The notes: a model not told the origin generated them from the letters alone. A stretch of DNA of 57,481 nt from Terriglobia bacterium (GCA_020073565.1 JAIQEY010000040.1:1-57481); one strand, 5' to 3'; counted from the stretch's first letter, positions 1 through 9,060 are shown. Translations and numbers: made by a program.

Positions 1-21
1 CTCCCCGAAAGCGCGGAGGCC

Positions 22-1056
22 TCAGCCGATTGGCTCCGGCGATGGCGGCAGCGGGGGCAATTCGGGCGGCGGTGACTCTGGAAGCGCGGGGGATTCCGGC
101 GCCGCAGGGGTCGAACCATTGATGTACACCTCATCGAGCCGGCTCATGATGCTGTCCCGCAGCCGGTTGCGCAGGCCGGCAAGCTTGCAGGATTCCTGCG
201 GCATCTCTTCCTGCGCGATGGCACATGCCTTGCCGAGACCGACAATTCCCGGAACGTTCAACGTCCCGGACCGCATCCCGCGCTCATGTCCGCCGCCATC
301 GATGAGCGGAACCAGTTGCACGCGCGGATTCTTGCGACGCACGTACAAGGCTCCTGCGCCCTTCGGCCCATAGAGCTTATGTCCAGTGATCGACGCGACA
401 TCGATATTCATCTTGTTCACGTCGATCGGGATCTTGCCGATCGCCTGTACCGCGTCGGTATGGAAAATCACGCCGCGCTCGCGACAGAGCTTGCCGATCT
501 CAGCGACGGGTTGCAGCACGCCAATCTCGTTGTTCGCGGCCATGATCGTGACCAGGATGGTCTTGTCGTCCATAGATCGCTTCAAGTCGTCGAGATCGAT
601 CAATCCGTCCTTGTGCACCGGCAGGTAAGTCACGCGGAAGCCAAACTTTTCCAGGTGCTTGCAGGTATCGAGCACGGCTTTGTGCTCGGTCACCGCGGTA
701 ATGATGTGGTTGCCCTTCTCGCGGTACATCTCGGCCACGCCCTTGATTGCGAGGTTGTCGCTTTCGGTGGCGCCGGAGGTGAATACAATCTCCTTCGCCG
801 TCGCGCCAATCAGCTTCGCGATGCGCTCGCGCGACAACTCCACCGCTTCCTCCGCCACCCATCCAAACGGGTGATTCCGGCTGGCCGCGTTGCCAAACTT
901 CTCCATGAAGTAAGGCAGCATCTCTTCCAGAACCCGCGGATCCATCGGAGTAGTCGCGTGGTTGTCCATGTAAATCGGCAGCTTGATCCCATTCGGGACA
1001 GCGCGCTGTTCTGTTTCCTGACTGGTTGGGGTCGGCTTGTTGCCATTCGTGCTCAT
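22..1056 (-). CDS. iscS: Cysteine desulfurase (IscS/NifS type), C-terminally truncated
   Basis: PLP enzyme of the NifS/IscS family, which removes sulfur from L-cysteine for Fe-S cluster assembly. The 344-residue frame has the family N-terminus (YMDNHATTP), the GATESDN motif and the PLP lysine (ITGHKLYG, K227). It aligns well up to about residue 315 (VYING). It then runs into a roughly 30-residue proline-rich tail and stops at TGA (bases 22-24). The family normally has about 60-90 more residues, including the loop with the sulfur-accepting cysteine; that cysteine is absent. It lies 49 bp downstream of an IscR-like regulator, the usual isc order. The other two frames of the tail do not restore the expected sequence, so an insertion or rearrangement seems more likely than a simple frameshift. 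Family call is firm; activity is doubtful. Confidence 0.85.
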   Translation of the reverse strand: MSTNGNKPTPTSQETEQRAVPNGIKLPIYMDNHATTPMDPRVLEEMLPYFMEKFGNAASRNHPFGWVAEEAVELSRERIAKLIGATAKEIVFTSGATESDNLAIKGVAEMYREKGNHIITAVTEHKAVLDTCKHLEKFGFRVTYLPVHKDGLIDLDDLKRSMDDKTILVTIMAANNEIGVLQPVAEIGKLCRERGVIFHTDAVQAIGKIPIDVNKMNIDVASITGHKLYGPKGAGALYVRRKNPRVQLVPLIDGGGHERGMRSGTLNVPGIVGLGKACAIAQEEMPQESCKLAGLRNRLRDSIMSRLDEVYINGSTPAAPESPALPESPPPELPPLPPSPEPIG

Positions 1057-1105
1057 GACTGCGTTTTCTCCTTAAGATCCTTACCGTTGCATCTACCTGG
1101 TCGCG

Positions 1106-1558
1106 CTAGGAAATCGTGACCAGATCCGCCGGCTTTTTGACTTCGATCACTTCCAGTTCTTCCTTCATCTGGGAAATTTTGATGTTCTTCAGCACCTGCT
1201 CGATGCTCTCATTTACCTTGCGCAGCGGTTCGCGCACCGTGCAGCGAGTGCTCTGGCCACATTCACCGCGCACGGTCACGCACGACGTAATGAACAGCGG
1301 TCCATCAATCGCCTGAATGACCTCGAACGCCGAAATCGTCTTGGCGTCGCGCGCCAGCGTGTACCCGCCGTTGATGCCATGCTGCGACGTCAGCAGACGC
1401 GCCTTCGCCAGCCGCTGCAGAATCTTCGCCAACGCTTCCTGCGGGATCCCGTAGGCCTCGGCCACATCCGTGGCGCTGCACGCACCTTTGTCGGAGTGCT
1501 CCGCCAAGTGCTTCATCGCCATCAGGCCGTAGTCGGCTTTCTTGGTCAGCTTCAGCAT
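1106..1558 (-). CDS. iscR: Rrf2-family transcriptional regulator, IscR-like
   Basis: A 150-residue Rrf2 winged-helix protein. The N-terminus (LTKKADYGL) and the helix-turn-helix through about residue 60, followed by the GGYTLAR wing, are typical. Three cysteines (C93, C100, C106; spacing C-x6-C-x5-C) sit where IscR holds its Fe-S cluster, so it probably senses Fe-S status. It is the first gene before the cysteine desulfurase, and its upstream region carries two matching inverted repeats (1569-1610), suggesting autoregulation. No strong Shine-Dalgarno is visible; the ATG at 1558 gives the canonical family start. Calling it IscR rather than another Fe-S Rrf2 member rests on neighbour and cysteine spacing. 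Confidence 0.88.
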   Translation of the reverse strand: MLKLTKKADYGLMAMKHLAEHSDKGACSATDVAEAYGIPQEALAKILQRLAKARLLTSQHGINGGYTLARDAKTISAFEVIQAIDGPLFITSCVTVRGECGQSTRCTVREPLRKVNESIEQVLKNIKISQMKEELEVIEVKKPADLVTIS

Positions 1559-1568
1559 CGGGCAAATC

Positions 1569-1610
1569 CCGACCCATTAGGTCGGATAAAACCCCGACTG
1601 TTTAGGTCGC
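1569..1610 (-). promoter_or_regulatory. Tandem Rrf2/IscR-like operators
   Basis: Two inverted repeats lie just upstream of the Rrf2 gene. The first (1569-1585) is a perfect CCGACC-N5-GGTCGG palindrome. The second (1594-1610) has CGAC-N7-GTCG arms. Read on the minus strand both contain CGACCTAA followed by GTCGG, with centres about 25 bp apart. The second resembles the known IscR type-1 site (GAC...AGTC half-sites). Likely an autoregulatory operator; this is inferred from pattern and position. Confidence 0.6.
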
Positions 1611-1897
1611 ATATTGATTCTAACCTTGGACGACGGATTCAGGCAAGCCGCAGCAGCGATCGGCATAATTCTGTGGTTAAGTGGTAACTGCCATCGGCTT
1701 AGCGGGTTAGCAGCCAACCGTGCGACTGGACCAACGGTTGATACCGACCGAGAACACCCTTTGCGCACCGCCAATGGGTACATACTCCCTGTGGGGACTT
1801 GACATCCGAAATGACTAGCCGCAAAATACGCCAAATTCCAGCAATTCCAACAAAAACGCGACACAGCCCTGTTGAATGATGAACGTTCGCGGAGTTT

Positions 1898-2092
1898 ATG
1901 ACGCCTAGCCAGCCGTCGCAGCCCCCTCCAAACAAGGTGAGCCGGGATTTGTGCAAACACCCTCGCGTGCAGATTGTTTCCCGCGACGAGGACTCGGAGT
2001 ACGTGGAGTGCCAGGAATGCGGCGACGTCTTCGAGTCCAGCGAATTCAAAGACATGACGATCGAAGAAACAAAGCTTCGGGACGAAGAGTAG
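1898..2092 (+). CDS. Small zinc-ribbon-like hypothetical protein
   Basis: A 64-residue acidic protein. A central block has a Cys/His pair (LCKHP, about residues 18-22) and then a CxxC (ECQECGD, about residues 38-44), which together could bind one zinc like a half zinc ribbon. The pattern HPR-x-D-x-ECQECG-x-F makes this a believable gene rather than noise. There is no signal peptide or membrane segment. It sits between divergent regulatory sequence and a repeat. Function unknown; nucleic-acid or protein binding is only a guess from the fold. Confidence 0.6.
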   Translation: MTPSQPSQPPPNKVSRDLCKHPRVQIVSRDEDSEYVECQECGDVFESSEFKDMTIEETKLRDEE

Positions 2093-2101
2093 CCAGTGTG
2101 A

Positions 2102-2168
2102 GGCGGGCATTCTTGCCCGCCCCAGTAGGACACTCCTGGGTCGTGTAGGGCGGACACTCTTGTCCGTC
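2102..2168. repeat. Pair of REP-like hairpins
   Basis: Two hairpins: GGCGGGCA-TTCT-TGCCCGCC at 2102-2121, and GGCGGACA-CTCT-TGTCCGTC at 2149-2168 with one G-T wobble. They lie in the convergent gap after the zinc-ribbon gene and hyuA. The same arm/loop design recurs at 19753 and 24036, so this is a dispersed family. Confidence 0.75.
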
Positions 2169-2185
2169 CAGATCTCGCTTGAGAA

Positions 2186-4291
2186 CTAACGGCCGCGCTT
2201 GCCTCCAACGTCAATGATCAGATTCTCCGCCTGGCCCACACAGAACCTCTGCCCCGGCGGGATCACCGTGGTCGCGCTGTATTCCGTAACAACCGCAGGC
2301 CCGTTCAGAGATTGTCCTGGACGAAGATCGCCGCGTTCGTAAACCGGGGTGGCCAGCGCTTTGCCCGCAAAGATCACTGCATCGTGCTCCACGGCGGCAA
2401 TCCGTCGCGATGATTTACCCACGGCGGTGGCCCGTCCGATATTGAGTCGCGGCGCCGCCATGCGCGCGCGCAACCGCAGCGTGACCAGTTCAATCTCGCG
2501 TCCCGCGTGGTGGTATCCATACCGTCGCTGGTGCTCCACATGGAAGCGCTCGCTTAAATCGCCCCCCGCCGGGATGTTCAATTCGTAGCCTTGCCCGCGA
2601 TAGCGCAGATCAAGACTGCGTTCATAGTGCAAGGCGCCGCGCCAGTGCTCGTCCTGGAATTGTTTCTGCGCCGCTTGCTCCAACTTGCGGAACTCGCTCT
2701 GCAATTCGCGCAGCGGCACCTTTCCGGCCAGACGCCAAAGCACGGTCCTCGAATAATCTTTAACTACGTCGCTGACCAATATTCCAAACGCCGACAACGC
2801 GCCCGGGCGCGCCGGAATGATCACCGTCGGGATCGCCAGTGCTTCCGCCAATTCGCAGGCATGAAGGCCGCCGGCTCCGCCGAATGCGACCAGGGCAAAC
2901 TCGCGCGGATCGTAGCCGCGTTCAATCGACACCACGCGCAACGCCCGCTCCATGTTGGCGTTCACCACGCGCACGACTCCGGCAGCGAATTGCTCAAGCG
3001 TCAATTTCGAATGTTGATCTCGCAACCATTCTTTCGTGATCCGTTGCGTCCGCTCCAGATCGAGTGTGAACTCGCCGCCCAGAAAACGGTTGGGACGCAA
3101 TCGCCCCAGCAGCAGGTTGGCATCGGTCACCGTCGGCTGCATGCCGCGGCCATAGCAGATCGGTCCCGGATCGGCGCCCGCCGACTCCGGCCCGACCAGT
3201 AGAGCACCGCCCGCATCGAAGCGCGCCAGGGAACCACCGCCCGCGCCCACCGTGTGGATGTCGAGCATCGGAACGCTGACCGGGAATCCCGCCACCTCCG
3301 ACTGCCCGCCTGGGCGTGCGCCACCCTCAACCAGGGCAACGTCTGTCGATGTCCCGCCCATGTCGCACGACAGAATTTTGTGAAAGCCGCCGCGCGCCGC
3401 CATGGCCGAGGCTCCCACCAGCCCGCCCGCTGGACCCGACAGCACCGTTCGCACCGGCTCGCGGGCCGCAGATTCGAGCGCCGTGATGCCGCCGCTCGAC
3501 TGCATCACAAAAATGTGAGGCGCACTCTTCTTCGTCGACGGCCGGGAGGGCACGGCTTCAGCCGTGCCGCCCGCATCTACTAACGATGCGGGCTTTAGTC
3601 CCTGAGGGTGCAGTTCGCGCACTCGCTGCGCAAGTTTTTCCAGGTAGCCCTGCATCAGGGGTTGCAGATACGCGTTCACCACGACCGTGCTGGTGCGCTC
3701 ATATTCGCGGAACTCCGGCAGAATGCGATGCGACACCGAAAAAGGCTTGCCGAGTTCGGCCAGCGCCGAAGCCACAGCTGCTTCATTGGCCGGATTCGCG
3801 AACGAAAAAAGCAGAGCGATGGCGATCGCATCCGGCTTGGCATCCCGCACAGCGTCCCGCAGGTGCGCCAGTTCATCATGCGAGGGCTGCTCCAGAATCT
3901 TCCCTTCAGAATCAACTCTCTCGCGAACGCCGAAACGCAGTTCCCGCGCGACCAGGGGCTCGATCCGGTCAAAGAAAAAGTCATACAGACGAGGGCGTGC
4001 CTGCCGTCCGATCTCAATGACGTCTTCAAACCCGGCAGTCGTAACCAGCGCGACCCGAGCGCCTTTCCTCTGGAGCAGCGCATTGGTCCCAACGGTCGTG
4101 CCGTGCAGAACTGCGACATCCATTCCAGTCCCGATCTTTCGCAATGCCTCGCTGATCGCACGCGACGGGTCGTCCGGGGTCGAGAACACCTTCAGGGTGC
4201 GAAGTATGCCGCCCTCCACCCACACGCAGTCCGTGAAGGTTCCCCCGGTATCAATCGCGATGCGCAGCACGGAATGCGGCAACTTGGCCAT
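2186..4291 (-). CDS. hyuA: Hydantoinase A / 5-oxoprolinase family protein (HyuA)
   Basis: A 701-residue protein of the ATP-dependent hydantoinase/oxoprolinase family, which opens five-membered cyclic amides such as hydantoins or 5-oxoproline. The N-terminal actin-like phosphate loop is clear (DTGGTFTD, about residues 14-21), followed by LHGTTVGTNA, MQSSGG, GPAGG, CDMGGTSTDVAL and VGAGGGS blocks. The length is normal for HyuA. The usual partner HyuB is not adjacent: the downstream neighbour is on the other strand. Residues around 230-257 (GLKPASLVDAGGTAEAVPS) are a low-complexity insert that corresponds exactly to a hairpin repeat inside the gene and precedes the conserved MQSSGG block. Substrate cannot be told from sequence. 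Confidence 0.9.
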   Translation of the reverse strand: MAKLPHSVLRIAIDTGGTFTDCVWVEGGILRTLKVFSTPDDPSRAISEALRKIGTGMDVAVLHGTTVGTNALLQRKGARVALVTTAGFEDVIEIGRQARPRLYDFFFDRIEPLVARELRFGVRERVDSEGKILEQPSHDELAHLRDAVRDAKPDAIAIALLFSFANPANEAAVASALAELGKPFSVSHRILPEFREYERTSTVVVNAYLQPLMQGYLEKLAQRVRELHPQGLKPASLVDAGGTAEAVPSRPSTKKSAPHIFVMQSSGGITALESAAREPVRTVLSGPAGGLVGASAMAARGGFHKILSCDMGGTSTDVALVEGGARPGGQSEVAGFPVSVPMLDIHTVGAGGGSLARFDAGGALLVGPESAGADPGPICYGRGMQPTVTDANLLLGRLRPNRFLGGEFTLDLERTQRITKEWLRDQHSKLTLEQFAAGVVRVVNANMERALRVVSIERGYDPREFALVAFGGAGGLHACELAEALAIPTVIIPARPGALSAFGILVSDVVKDYSRTVLWRLAGKVPLRELQSEFRKLEQAAQKQFQDEHWRGALHYERSLDLRYRGQGYELNIPAGGDLSERFHVEHQRRYGYHHAGREIELVTLRLRARMAAPRLNIGRATAVGKSSRRIAAVEHDAVIFAGKALATPVYERGDLRPGQSLNGPAVVTEYSATTVIPPGQRFCVGQAENLIIDVGGKRGR
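3549..3593. repeat. Double-hairpin repeat inside hyuA
   Basis: Two adjacent perfect hairpins lie within the hyuA coding region: GGCACGGC-TTCA-GCCGTGCC (3549-3568) and GCCCGCATC-N7-GATGCGGGC (3569-3593). The reading frame passes through and adds about 26 residues absent from typical family members. It looks like an in-frame insertion of a dispersed repeat. Confidence 0.8.
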
Positions 4292-4341
4292 GAACAGGGA
4301 AGACTAGAGCAAGGTTGCGGTCCCTGTAAACATTGGGTAGA

Positions 4342-4359
4342 GACGCGGCTTGCCGCGTC
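4342..4359. repeat. REP-like hairpin GACGCGGC-TT-GCCGCGTC
   Basis: Perfect 8-bp stem with a 2-nt loop in the short gap between divergent hyuA and the diguanylate cyclase gene. It is GC-rich like the other dispersed hairpins here but from a different sequence subfamily. Confidence 0.65.
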
Positions 4360-4382
4360 TGCCCGCACTGCCGTGAGGTTGA

Positions 4383-5750
4383 GTGCTTGCCCGTGCCGTA
4401 ACCATTACCCGTCACCACGCCCCCCTGCCTTATCCTGAAAGGACCGACTCACTGGCGATCGAGGTCCAAGTGCCTGGAAGGACGTGGAAGGCGTGGCTGT
4501 TCCCCGGTGGCCTGCTGCTGGCCGTGTCGGTGGCCATGGTCAGCAGCTCTCTTTTTACCCTGCTCGCACCCTCGGTCGGCTTTTATTATGTGGCTGTGTT
4601 TGCTGCCGGACTGCTGCTCTCCTGGCGCTTCAATTCGAGCCGCATTCTGTTTTCCCTGCTGGTTTTGCTGCTGGCACATCGCGCGGTTGAATTTTTTTCG
4701 GGCGGGCAGGTTTCCACCGGCCCCGGACGCATGGTGGTGGTGCTCGCAGCCATTCTGATTCCCCTGAACTACATCGCGTTCGCCTTCATGCGGGAGCGCG
4801 GCTTGATCATCGCCGGGATCGGGCCCCGCTTTGGAATCCTGTTTCTCGAATCCGTGGTCGTCGCGGTGTTGTGCCGGCCAGAGAATAGCCCCTCGGTCGC
4901 GCATCCCTCGGGAGCGTCCATCCCGCCTTGGATCTTTGTCACCTTCCTCGCCGCTGCCGGCGTGTTCATCATGCGCTTTGTTCAGACGCGCAAGCCGATC
5001 GAGCCCGGCTTCGTCTGGTGCCTCGCCGCCGTGTTCCCCTGGCTGCAATTTGCTCCGGTCGGCGCGATGGCACATGCTTATGTCGGGACCGCCGGCCTGA
5101 TCCTGACTGCTTCGTTGATCGAGACTTCCTACATGCTCGCCTACCACGACGAACTCACCGGGATTCGTGGGCGGCGCGCATTCAACGAGGCCCTGCTCTC
5201 ACTCGATCAGCAATATGCTATCGCCATCGTCGATATCGACCACTTCAAGAAGTTCAACGACACTTACGGGCACGACACCGGCGACCAGGTGTTGTGCCTG
5301 GTTGCCTCTCGTCTTTCCGAGGTCAAGGGCGGTGGCCAGGCGTTCCGCTGTGGCGGGGAAGAGTTTGCGATCCTGTTCCGCAATACCTCGGCGAAGGATG
5401 CGTTCGAGCACCTCGACGCGTTGCGTCAGACCATTCAGAACTCGACCTTCCGCGTTCGCGGCGGTGAAAGAAGGAGCTCGGACCGCGCTGGAGAGTCCGA
5501 TCGGCGAAGGCCCGCCCGAAAAAAAGCCAGTCGAGCCGCGATGGCCCCACCCGCTGCTGGTTTATCCGTGACGGTCAGCATCGGGGTCGCTGAGCCGAGC
5601 ACGCGCAATCGCCAGCCCGAGCAGGTTATTAACGCAGCCGACCAAGCCCTCTACCTTGCCAAGAGCAACGGACGAAACCGGGTAGAGCTGGCGTCCTCCA
5701 CACCTCCTCGATTGACAAAGAGCAAACGATCAACTGCTTCGCGCGTTTGA
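4383..5750 (+). CDS. Membrane-anchored diguanylate cyclase (GGDEF)
   Basis: Probable c-di-GMP synthase. Residues about 40-250 form a multi-pass hydrophobic sensor region; the GGDEF domain follows (YHDELTGIRGRRAFNE, then the active-site GGEEF near residue 324). The position for the inhibitory RxxD site just upstream reads KGGG, so product inhibition through the I-site is unlikely. A basic, low-complexity insert of about 35 residues (GGERRSSDRAGESDRRR) lies between the GGEEF block and VTVSIGVAE. The frame opens at a GTG (4383), and later in-frame starts before the first membrane helix are possible. The sensed signal is unknown. Confidence 0.88.
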   Translation: MLARAVTITRHHAPLPYPERTDSLAIEVQVPGRTWKAWLFPGGLLLAVSVAMVSSSLFTLLAPSVGFYYVAVFAAGLLLSWRFNSSRILFSLLVLLLAHRAVEFFSGGQVSTGPGRMVVVLAAILIPLNYIAFAFMRERGLIIAGIGPRFGILFLESVVVAVLCRPENSPSVAHPSGASIPPWIFVTFLAAAGVFIMRFVQTRKPIEPGFVWCLAAVFPWLQFAPVGAMAHAYVGTAGLILTASLIETSYMLAYHDELTGIRGRRAFNEALLSLDQQYAIAIVDIDHFKKFNDTYGHDTGDQVLCLVASRLSEVKGGGQAFRCGGEEFAILFRNTSAKDAFEHLDALRQTIQNSTFRVRGGERRSSDRAGESDRRRPARKKASRAAMAPPAAGLSVTVSIGVAEPSTRNRQPEQVINAADQALYLAKSNGRNRVELASSTPPRLTKSKRSTASRV

Positions 5751-5829
5751 TGACTTGCTACCTGCCGAGGCTCAGACTGACCTTGTCCTGAGGGTAGATC
5801 GCGGCAATCGGACACGTGGAAGGTCAAGA

Positions 5830-6054
5830 CTACGATTTCTCTCGCCACACACCGGCCATTCCCTCGGGAATCTCCGCGAGGCTGGTGTAGATCTTCAGAC
5901 CAAGGTCCCCGCCGACACGCACCATTTTATCGGCGCCCACCGAGGGTCCCCCTACTCGAAGCACTCCGCCGCACTTCTCGAGAAGGCGAACCGCGATCGG
6001 ATGGAAGACCTCATTGAAGGCTTCGTCGCCAATCTTCCTTGGTTGAATTTGAGG
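5830..6054 (-). pseudogene. Remnant of a DUF4406 / deoxyribosyltransferase-like gene
   Basis: The minus strand stays open from 6054 to a TAG at 5830-5832 and reads like the C-terminal half of a DUF4406-type protein: HPIAVRLLEKCGGVLRVGG, then SVGADKMV and LGLKIYTSLAEIPE. A TGA lies at 6055-6057 and no plausible start codon precedes the conserved part, so only a 3' fragment remains. It sits between the diguanylate cyclase and an MFS gene. Family assignment is from pattern memory only. Confidence 0.5.
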
Positions 6055-6108
6055 TCACACATTCCTTTCCAAAAAAGAGTGGGATTGAGTTGGTCTCGGG
6101 AGAAGCTT

Positions 6109-7269
6109 TTACCAATCGCCAAGATGAATGAAAAACAGCACCACCGTCGCCACCAGAGGCACTAGGAGCCCAGCGCGCAGGTTCCCGGTCGCGTGCGAGA
6201 TCACCCCGACCAGCCACGGAAGCATAGCGGGTCCCACAGCCGCCAGCGAGAACATTACCGAGCCGATGCTGCGCGCCGCGATCCCGTAGTGATGCGACAG
6301 CTGCGCGACGGCGATCGGGTACAGCGTGGCGAAACTCAAGCCGATCAGCAACGCGCTGCCGATTACTCCCGGCAACGTAGAGGACCACAGCAGCAGCCCG
6401 ATGCCAGCCGAGCCCAGAGCGTAGCCCGCCTGCAGAACGCGTCGCTCCGGCAGATGAGGTAGAAGCAAGCTCCCGGGCCCACGTCCCAACATCATGGCGA
6501 ACCAGAAGAACACTGGCATCATTGGCGCCATTGAGGCTTGGTGAGCGCCGTTGCGCTCGACATACGAGCGGATCCACCCACCAATCGCGGTCTCGGCCCC
6601 GGGATATAAGAAAAAGACCGCGGCGAACAACCAAGCCGCTCGACTTTTCCAGATGATCCTCCAGTCCACCGGCGCGTCGCTTGTCCGCCGCGCGCCGGGA
6701 AACTGCATTCTCCAGACCGCCGCCAGTAAAACCAAGAGAAATAGGCCCACGAGTCTGAGAAAGACTGGCAACGTTCCGTGCGCGTTCGTCCATGCCACCA
6801 GCAGGGAGCACGCTACCGCACCCACTCCCCAAAAGAAATTCAGCAGGCTCACCGCCGAAGCTCTGGAATGCGGGCTGACTTCGGCCACCAGGAGGTTGTC
6901 GGTTGGAATCATGAGTCCCAGACCCAGGCCATAAACGGCAACCGAAGCAAAGCCCAGCCATGGTGCTGCTGTGTAAACCGTGCTCACACCGCAGGCCATC
7001 AAGAACAAACCTGCAAGGAAGGCTGGCCGAAATCCTACCCGTGCCAACAAGAAAGCGGATAGTTGCACGCCCGCCAGTTGCGCCAGAAATTGCGTCGGAA
7101 AGAGATATCCGGCCTGCCTGTCATCCAATGCCCAACGCGCACTCAGGATCGACAACATCGGGCCGAGCAGGATCGTGAGAACGCCGGTCGGCAGAAAGGC
7201 AAGCTGTCCGGCAAGCACCAGTTTGCGGTTGGAAGAATCCGTAGAAACCTGGGGTTGAGCACTCGCCAT
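6109..7269 (-). CDS. MFS transporter
   Basis: About 386 residues with 12 predicted hydrophobic segments and the layout of a major facilitator superfamily permease. The loop after TM2 (ARVGFRPAF) fits the family's motif-A position loosely, and an internal GLGLMIPTDNLLVAE block resembles sugar/drug permeases of the FucP/YfkF kind. I place the start at the ATG at 7269 (MASAQPQ), because the extra 14 residues upstream are not conserved-looking. No neighbouring enzyme points to a substrate; the gene stands alone, upstream of the decayed DUF4406 fragment. Confidence 0.85.
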   Translation of the reverse strand: MASAQPQVSTDSSNRKLVLAGQLAFLPTGVLTILLGPMLSILSARWALDDRQAGYLFPTQFLAQLAGVQLSAFLLARVGFRPAFLAGLFLMACGVSTVYTAAPWLGFASVAVYGLGLGLMIPTDNLLVAEVSPHSRASAVSLLNFFWGVGAVACSLLVAWTNAHGTLPVFLRLVGLFLLVLLAAVWRMQFPGARRTSDAPVDWRIIWKSRAAWLFAAVFFLYPGAETAIGGWIRSYVERNGAHQASMAPMMPVFFWFAMMLGRGPGSLLLPHLPERRVLQAGYALGSAGIGLLLWSSTLPGVIGSALLIGLSFATLYPIAVAQLSHHYGIAARSIGSVMFSLAAVGPAMLPWLVGVISHATGNLRAGLLVPLVATVVLFFIHLGDW

Positions 7270-7377
7270 GAATAAAATGGGTCTCCGTACCGGCAGCAGA
7301 ACCCACAGCATAGCCTAATGAGCGCGACTTTCGGTGAAGGGAGTGAGAATTTAAGGAGGGTGGAGTCGCCCGAGCGG

Positions 7378-8085
7378 CTAGATCTGGTAGTCGATGTCTT
7401 CCATGATGCGCTGCAGAGAAGACGACAACGGTTCGTGCGCCGCTGTGCCTTCCAGTTGGCGCACCCGTTCCCGCAGCTTGCTCACCTCGGTTACGACTGC
7501 GGCCAACGCCTCCGAAAGCGGATCGTTGATCTGCTTGGGATCGGTGATCACGACGCGCTTGCCTTCGCGGAAGATGATGTGGCCGGGCACGCCCACGACG
7601 GTCGAGTCGTCGGGCACATTGCGCAGCACGACCGAGCCCGCGCCGATCCGGCAATTGCGTCCAATCGTGATGTTGCCCAAAATCTTGGCTCCGCCGCCGA
7701 TCACTACACCGTCGAGGATGGTGGGGTGCCGTTTCCCATGTTCTTTGCCCGTCCCGCCCAGCGTCACACCCTGGTAGAGAGTGACATCGTTACCCACAAT
7801 TGCTGTTTCGCCGATCACCACTCCCATGCCGTGGTCGATAAACACGCGCCGGCCAATCTGCGCACCAGGATGAATTTCGATGCCGGTGAACAGGCGCGCC
7901 ACCTGCGACAGCCAACGCCCCAGCAAGAGGAAGTTGTGGTTCCACAGCCAATGATTCACGCGGTAGAACCACAAGGCATGCAGGCCGGAGTAGCACAGAT
8001 AGATTTCCAGCCGCGACTTGGCCGCGGGATCGCGCTCCATCACGGTGGCGACGTCCTCGCGGATGTGGGACAAAAGATGCGGCAT
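7378..8085 (-). CDS. cysE: Serine O-acetyltransferase
   Basis: Makes O-acetylserine from serine and acetyl-CoA, the first step of cysteine synthesis. The 235-residue protein has the short N-terminal helical domain ([19 protein letters not shown]) and the left-handed beta-helix of hexapeptide repeats, with the conserved [20 protein letters not shown] and GKRHPTI blocks including the catalytic histidine. It is shorter than the E. coli enzyme, like many CysE proteins encoded next to cysK. It begins 3 bp after the cysK stop codon, so the two are co-transcribed. The C-terminus ends in DYQI; in many organisms a terminal Ile lets CysE dock in the CysK active site, which would fit here. Confidence 0.95.
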   Translation of the reverse strand: MPHLLSHIREDVATVMERDPAAKSRLEIYLCYSGLHALWFYRVNHWLWNHNFLLLGRWLSQVARLFTGIEIHPGAQIGRRVFIDHGMGVVIGETAIVGNDVTLYQGVTLGGTGKEHGKRHPTILDGVVIGGGAKILGNITIGRNCRIGAGSVVLRNVPDDSTVVGVPGHIIFREGKRVVITDPKQINDPLSEALAAVVTEVSKLRERVRQLEGTAAHEPLSSSLQRIMEDIDYQI

Positions 8086-8088
8086 GAA

Positions 8089-9060
8089 TCAGCCTGGAAG
8101 CTGCACGGTCGGAATCTGCAGCGCCTGGTTCCGAAGTCCCTCGAAGAGAATACTACTCAAGTAGCGCTCACCAAACGAGGGCAGAATCACGACGATCAGC
8201 TTGCCGGCGTTCTCAGGACGCGTGGCCACTTTCAGCGCGGCCGTGACCGCCGCTCCCGAAGAGATGCCAACCAGCAGACCTTCTTCGAGCGGAAGACGCC
8301 GTGCCATATTGATGGCGTCGTCATTGCTTACCGTAATGACCTCGTCGATGTAGTCGGTGCGCAGAATGTTCGGCACAAACCCGCCGCCAATTCCCTGGAT
8401 CTTGTGCGGACCGGGCTTGCCGCCGGAAAGCACGGCGCTGTCGGTGGGTTCAACCGCGATGGCCTTGAACGAAGGTTTCTTCGGCTTGATGTACTGGCAT
8501 ACTCCGGTAAGCGTTCCGCCCGTGCCAATCCCCGAAACCAGGAAGTCAACGCGCCCGTCCGTGTCGTTCCAGATTTCGGGTCCAGTGGTCTCGAAGTGAA
8601 TCTTGGGATTGGCGGGATTGTCGAACTGCTGGAGCATATAGCCATTGGGAGTGCTGGCGAGCAGTTCCTCGGCTTTCAGGATCGCGCCTTTCATTCCGCG
8701 GGGGCCCGGAGTGAGCACGATTTCGGCGCCAAACGCGAGCAGTAGAACGCGCCGCTCCAGGCTCATCGTCTCCGGCATCGTCAGGATGAGCTTGTAGCCT
8801 TTGACCGCCGCAACGAAAGCCAGGCCGATTCCCGTGTTGCCACTGGTCGGTTCGATCAGAACTGTTTTCCCAGGTTGAATCTTGCCGGCACGCTCAGCCT
8901 CGGCGATCATGCTCACTCCGATGCGGTCTTTTACGCTGGCAACTGGATTCTGGCTTTCCAGCTTGGCGACGACTTCGGCAGCGCAACCCTCGGTGACTCG
9001 ATTCAATCGCACCAACGGCGTGTTGCCGATTAGTTCCGTCACATTCTTTGCAATTTTCAT
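8089..9060 (-). CDS. cysK: Cysteine synthase A (O-acetylserine sulfhydrylase)
   Basis: PLP enzyme that joins O-acetylserine and sulfide to give cysteine. The 323 residues include the PLP lysine ([12 protein letters not shown]44), the substrate loop PTSGNTG and the phosphate-binding GIGTGGT motif. Length is typical for CysK. It is the first gene of a cysK-cysE operon; CysE supplies its substrate. The window also has a cysteine desulfurase at its left end, but that is not in the same operon. A candidate promoter lies at 9141-9169. No cystathionine beta-synthase-type C-terminal domain is present. Confidence 0.95.
   Translation of the reverse strand: MKIAKNVTELIGNTPLVRLNRVTEGCAAEVVAKLESQNPVASVKDRIGVSMIAEAERAGKIQPGKTVLIEPTSGNTGIGLAFVAAVKGYKLILTMPETMSLERRVLLLAFGAEIVLTPGPRGMKGAILKAEELLASTPNGYMLQQFDNPANPKIHFETTGPEIWNDTDGRVDFLVSGIGTGGTLTGVCQYIKPKKPSFKAIAVEPTDSAVLSGGKPGPHKIQGIGGGFVPNILRTDYIDEVITVSNDDAINMARRLPLEEGLLVGISSGAAVTAALKVATRPENAGKLIVVILPSFGERYLSSILFEGLRNQALQIPTVQLPG

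Noticed and set aside
1577..2110. Minus-strand open frame of 177 codons upstream of the Rrf2 gene
   Set aside because: No domain, overlaps operators and the small zinc-ribbon gene; the translation is not protein-like.
7318..8745. Plus-strand open frame of 475 codons opposite cysE and cysK
   Set aside because: Antisense shadow of two well-recognised enzymes.
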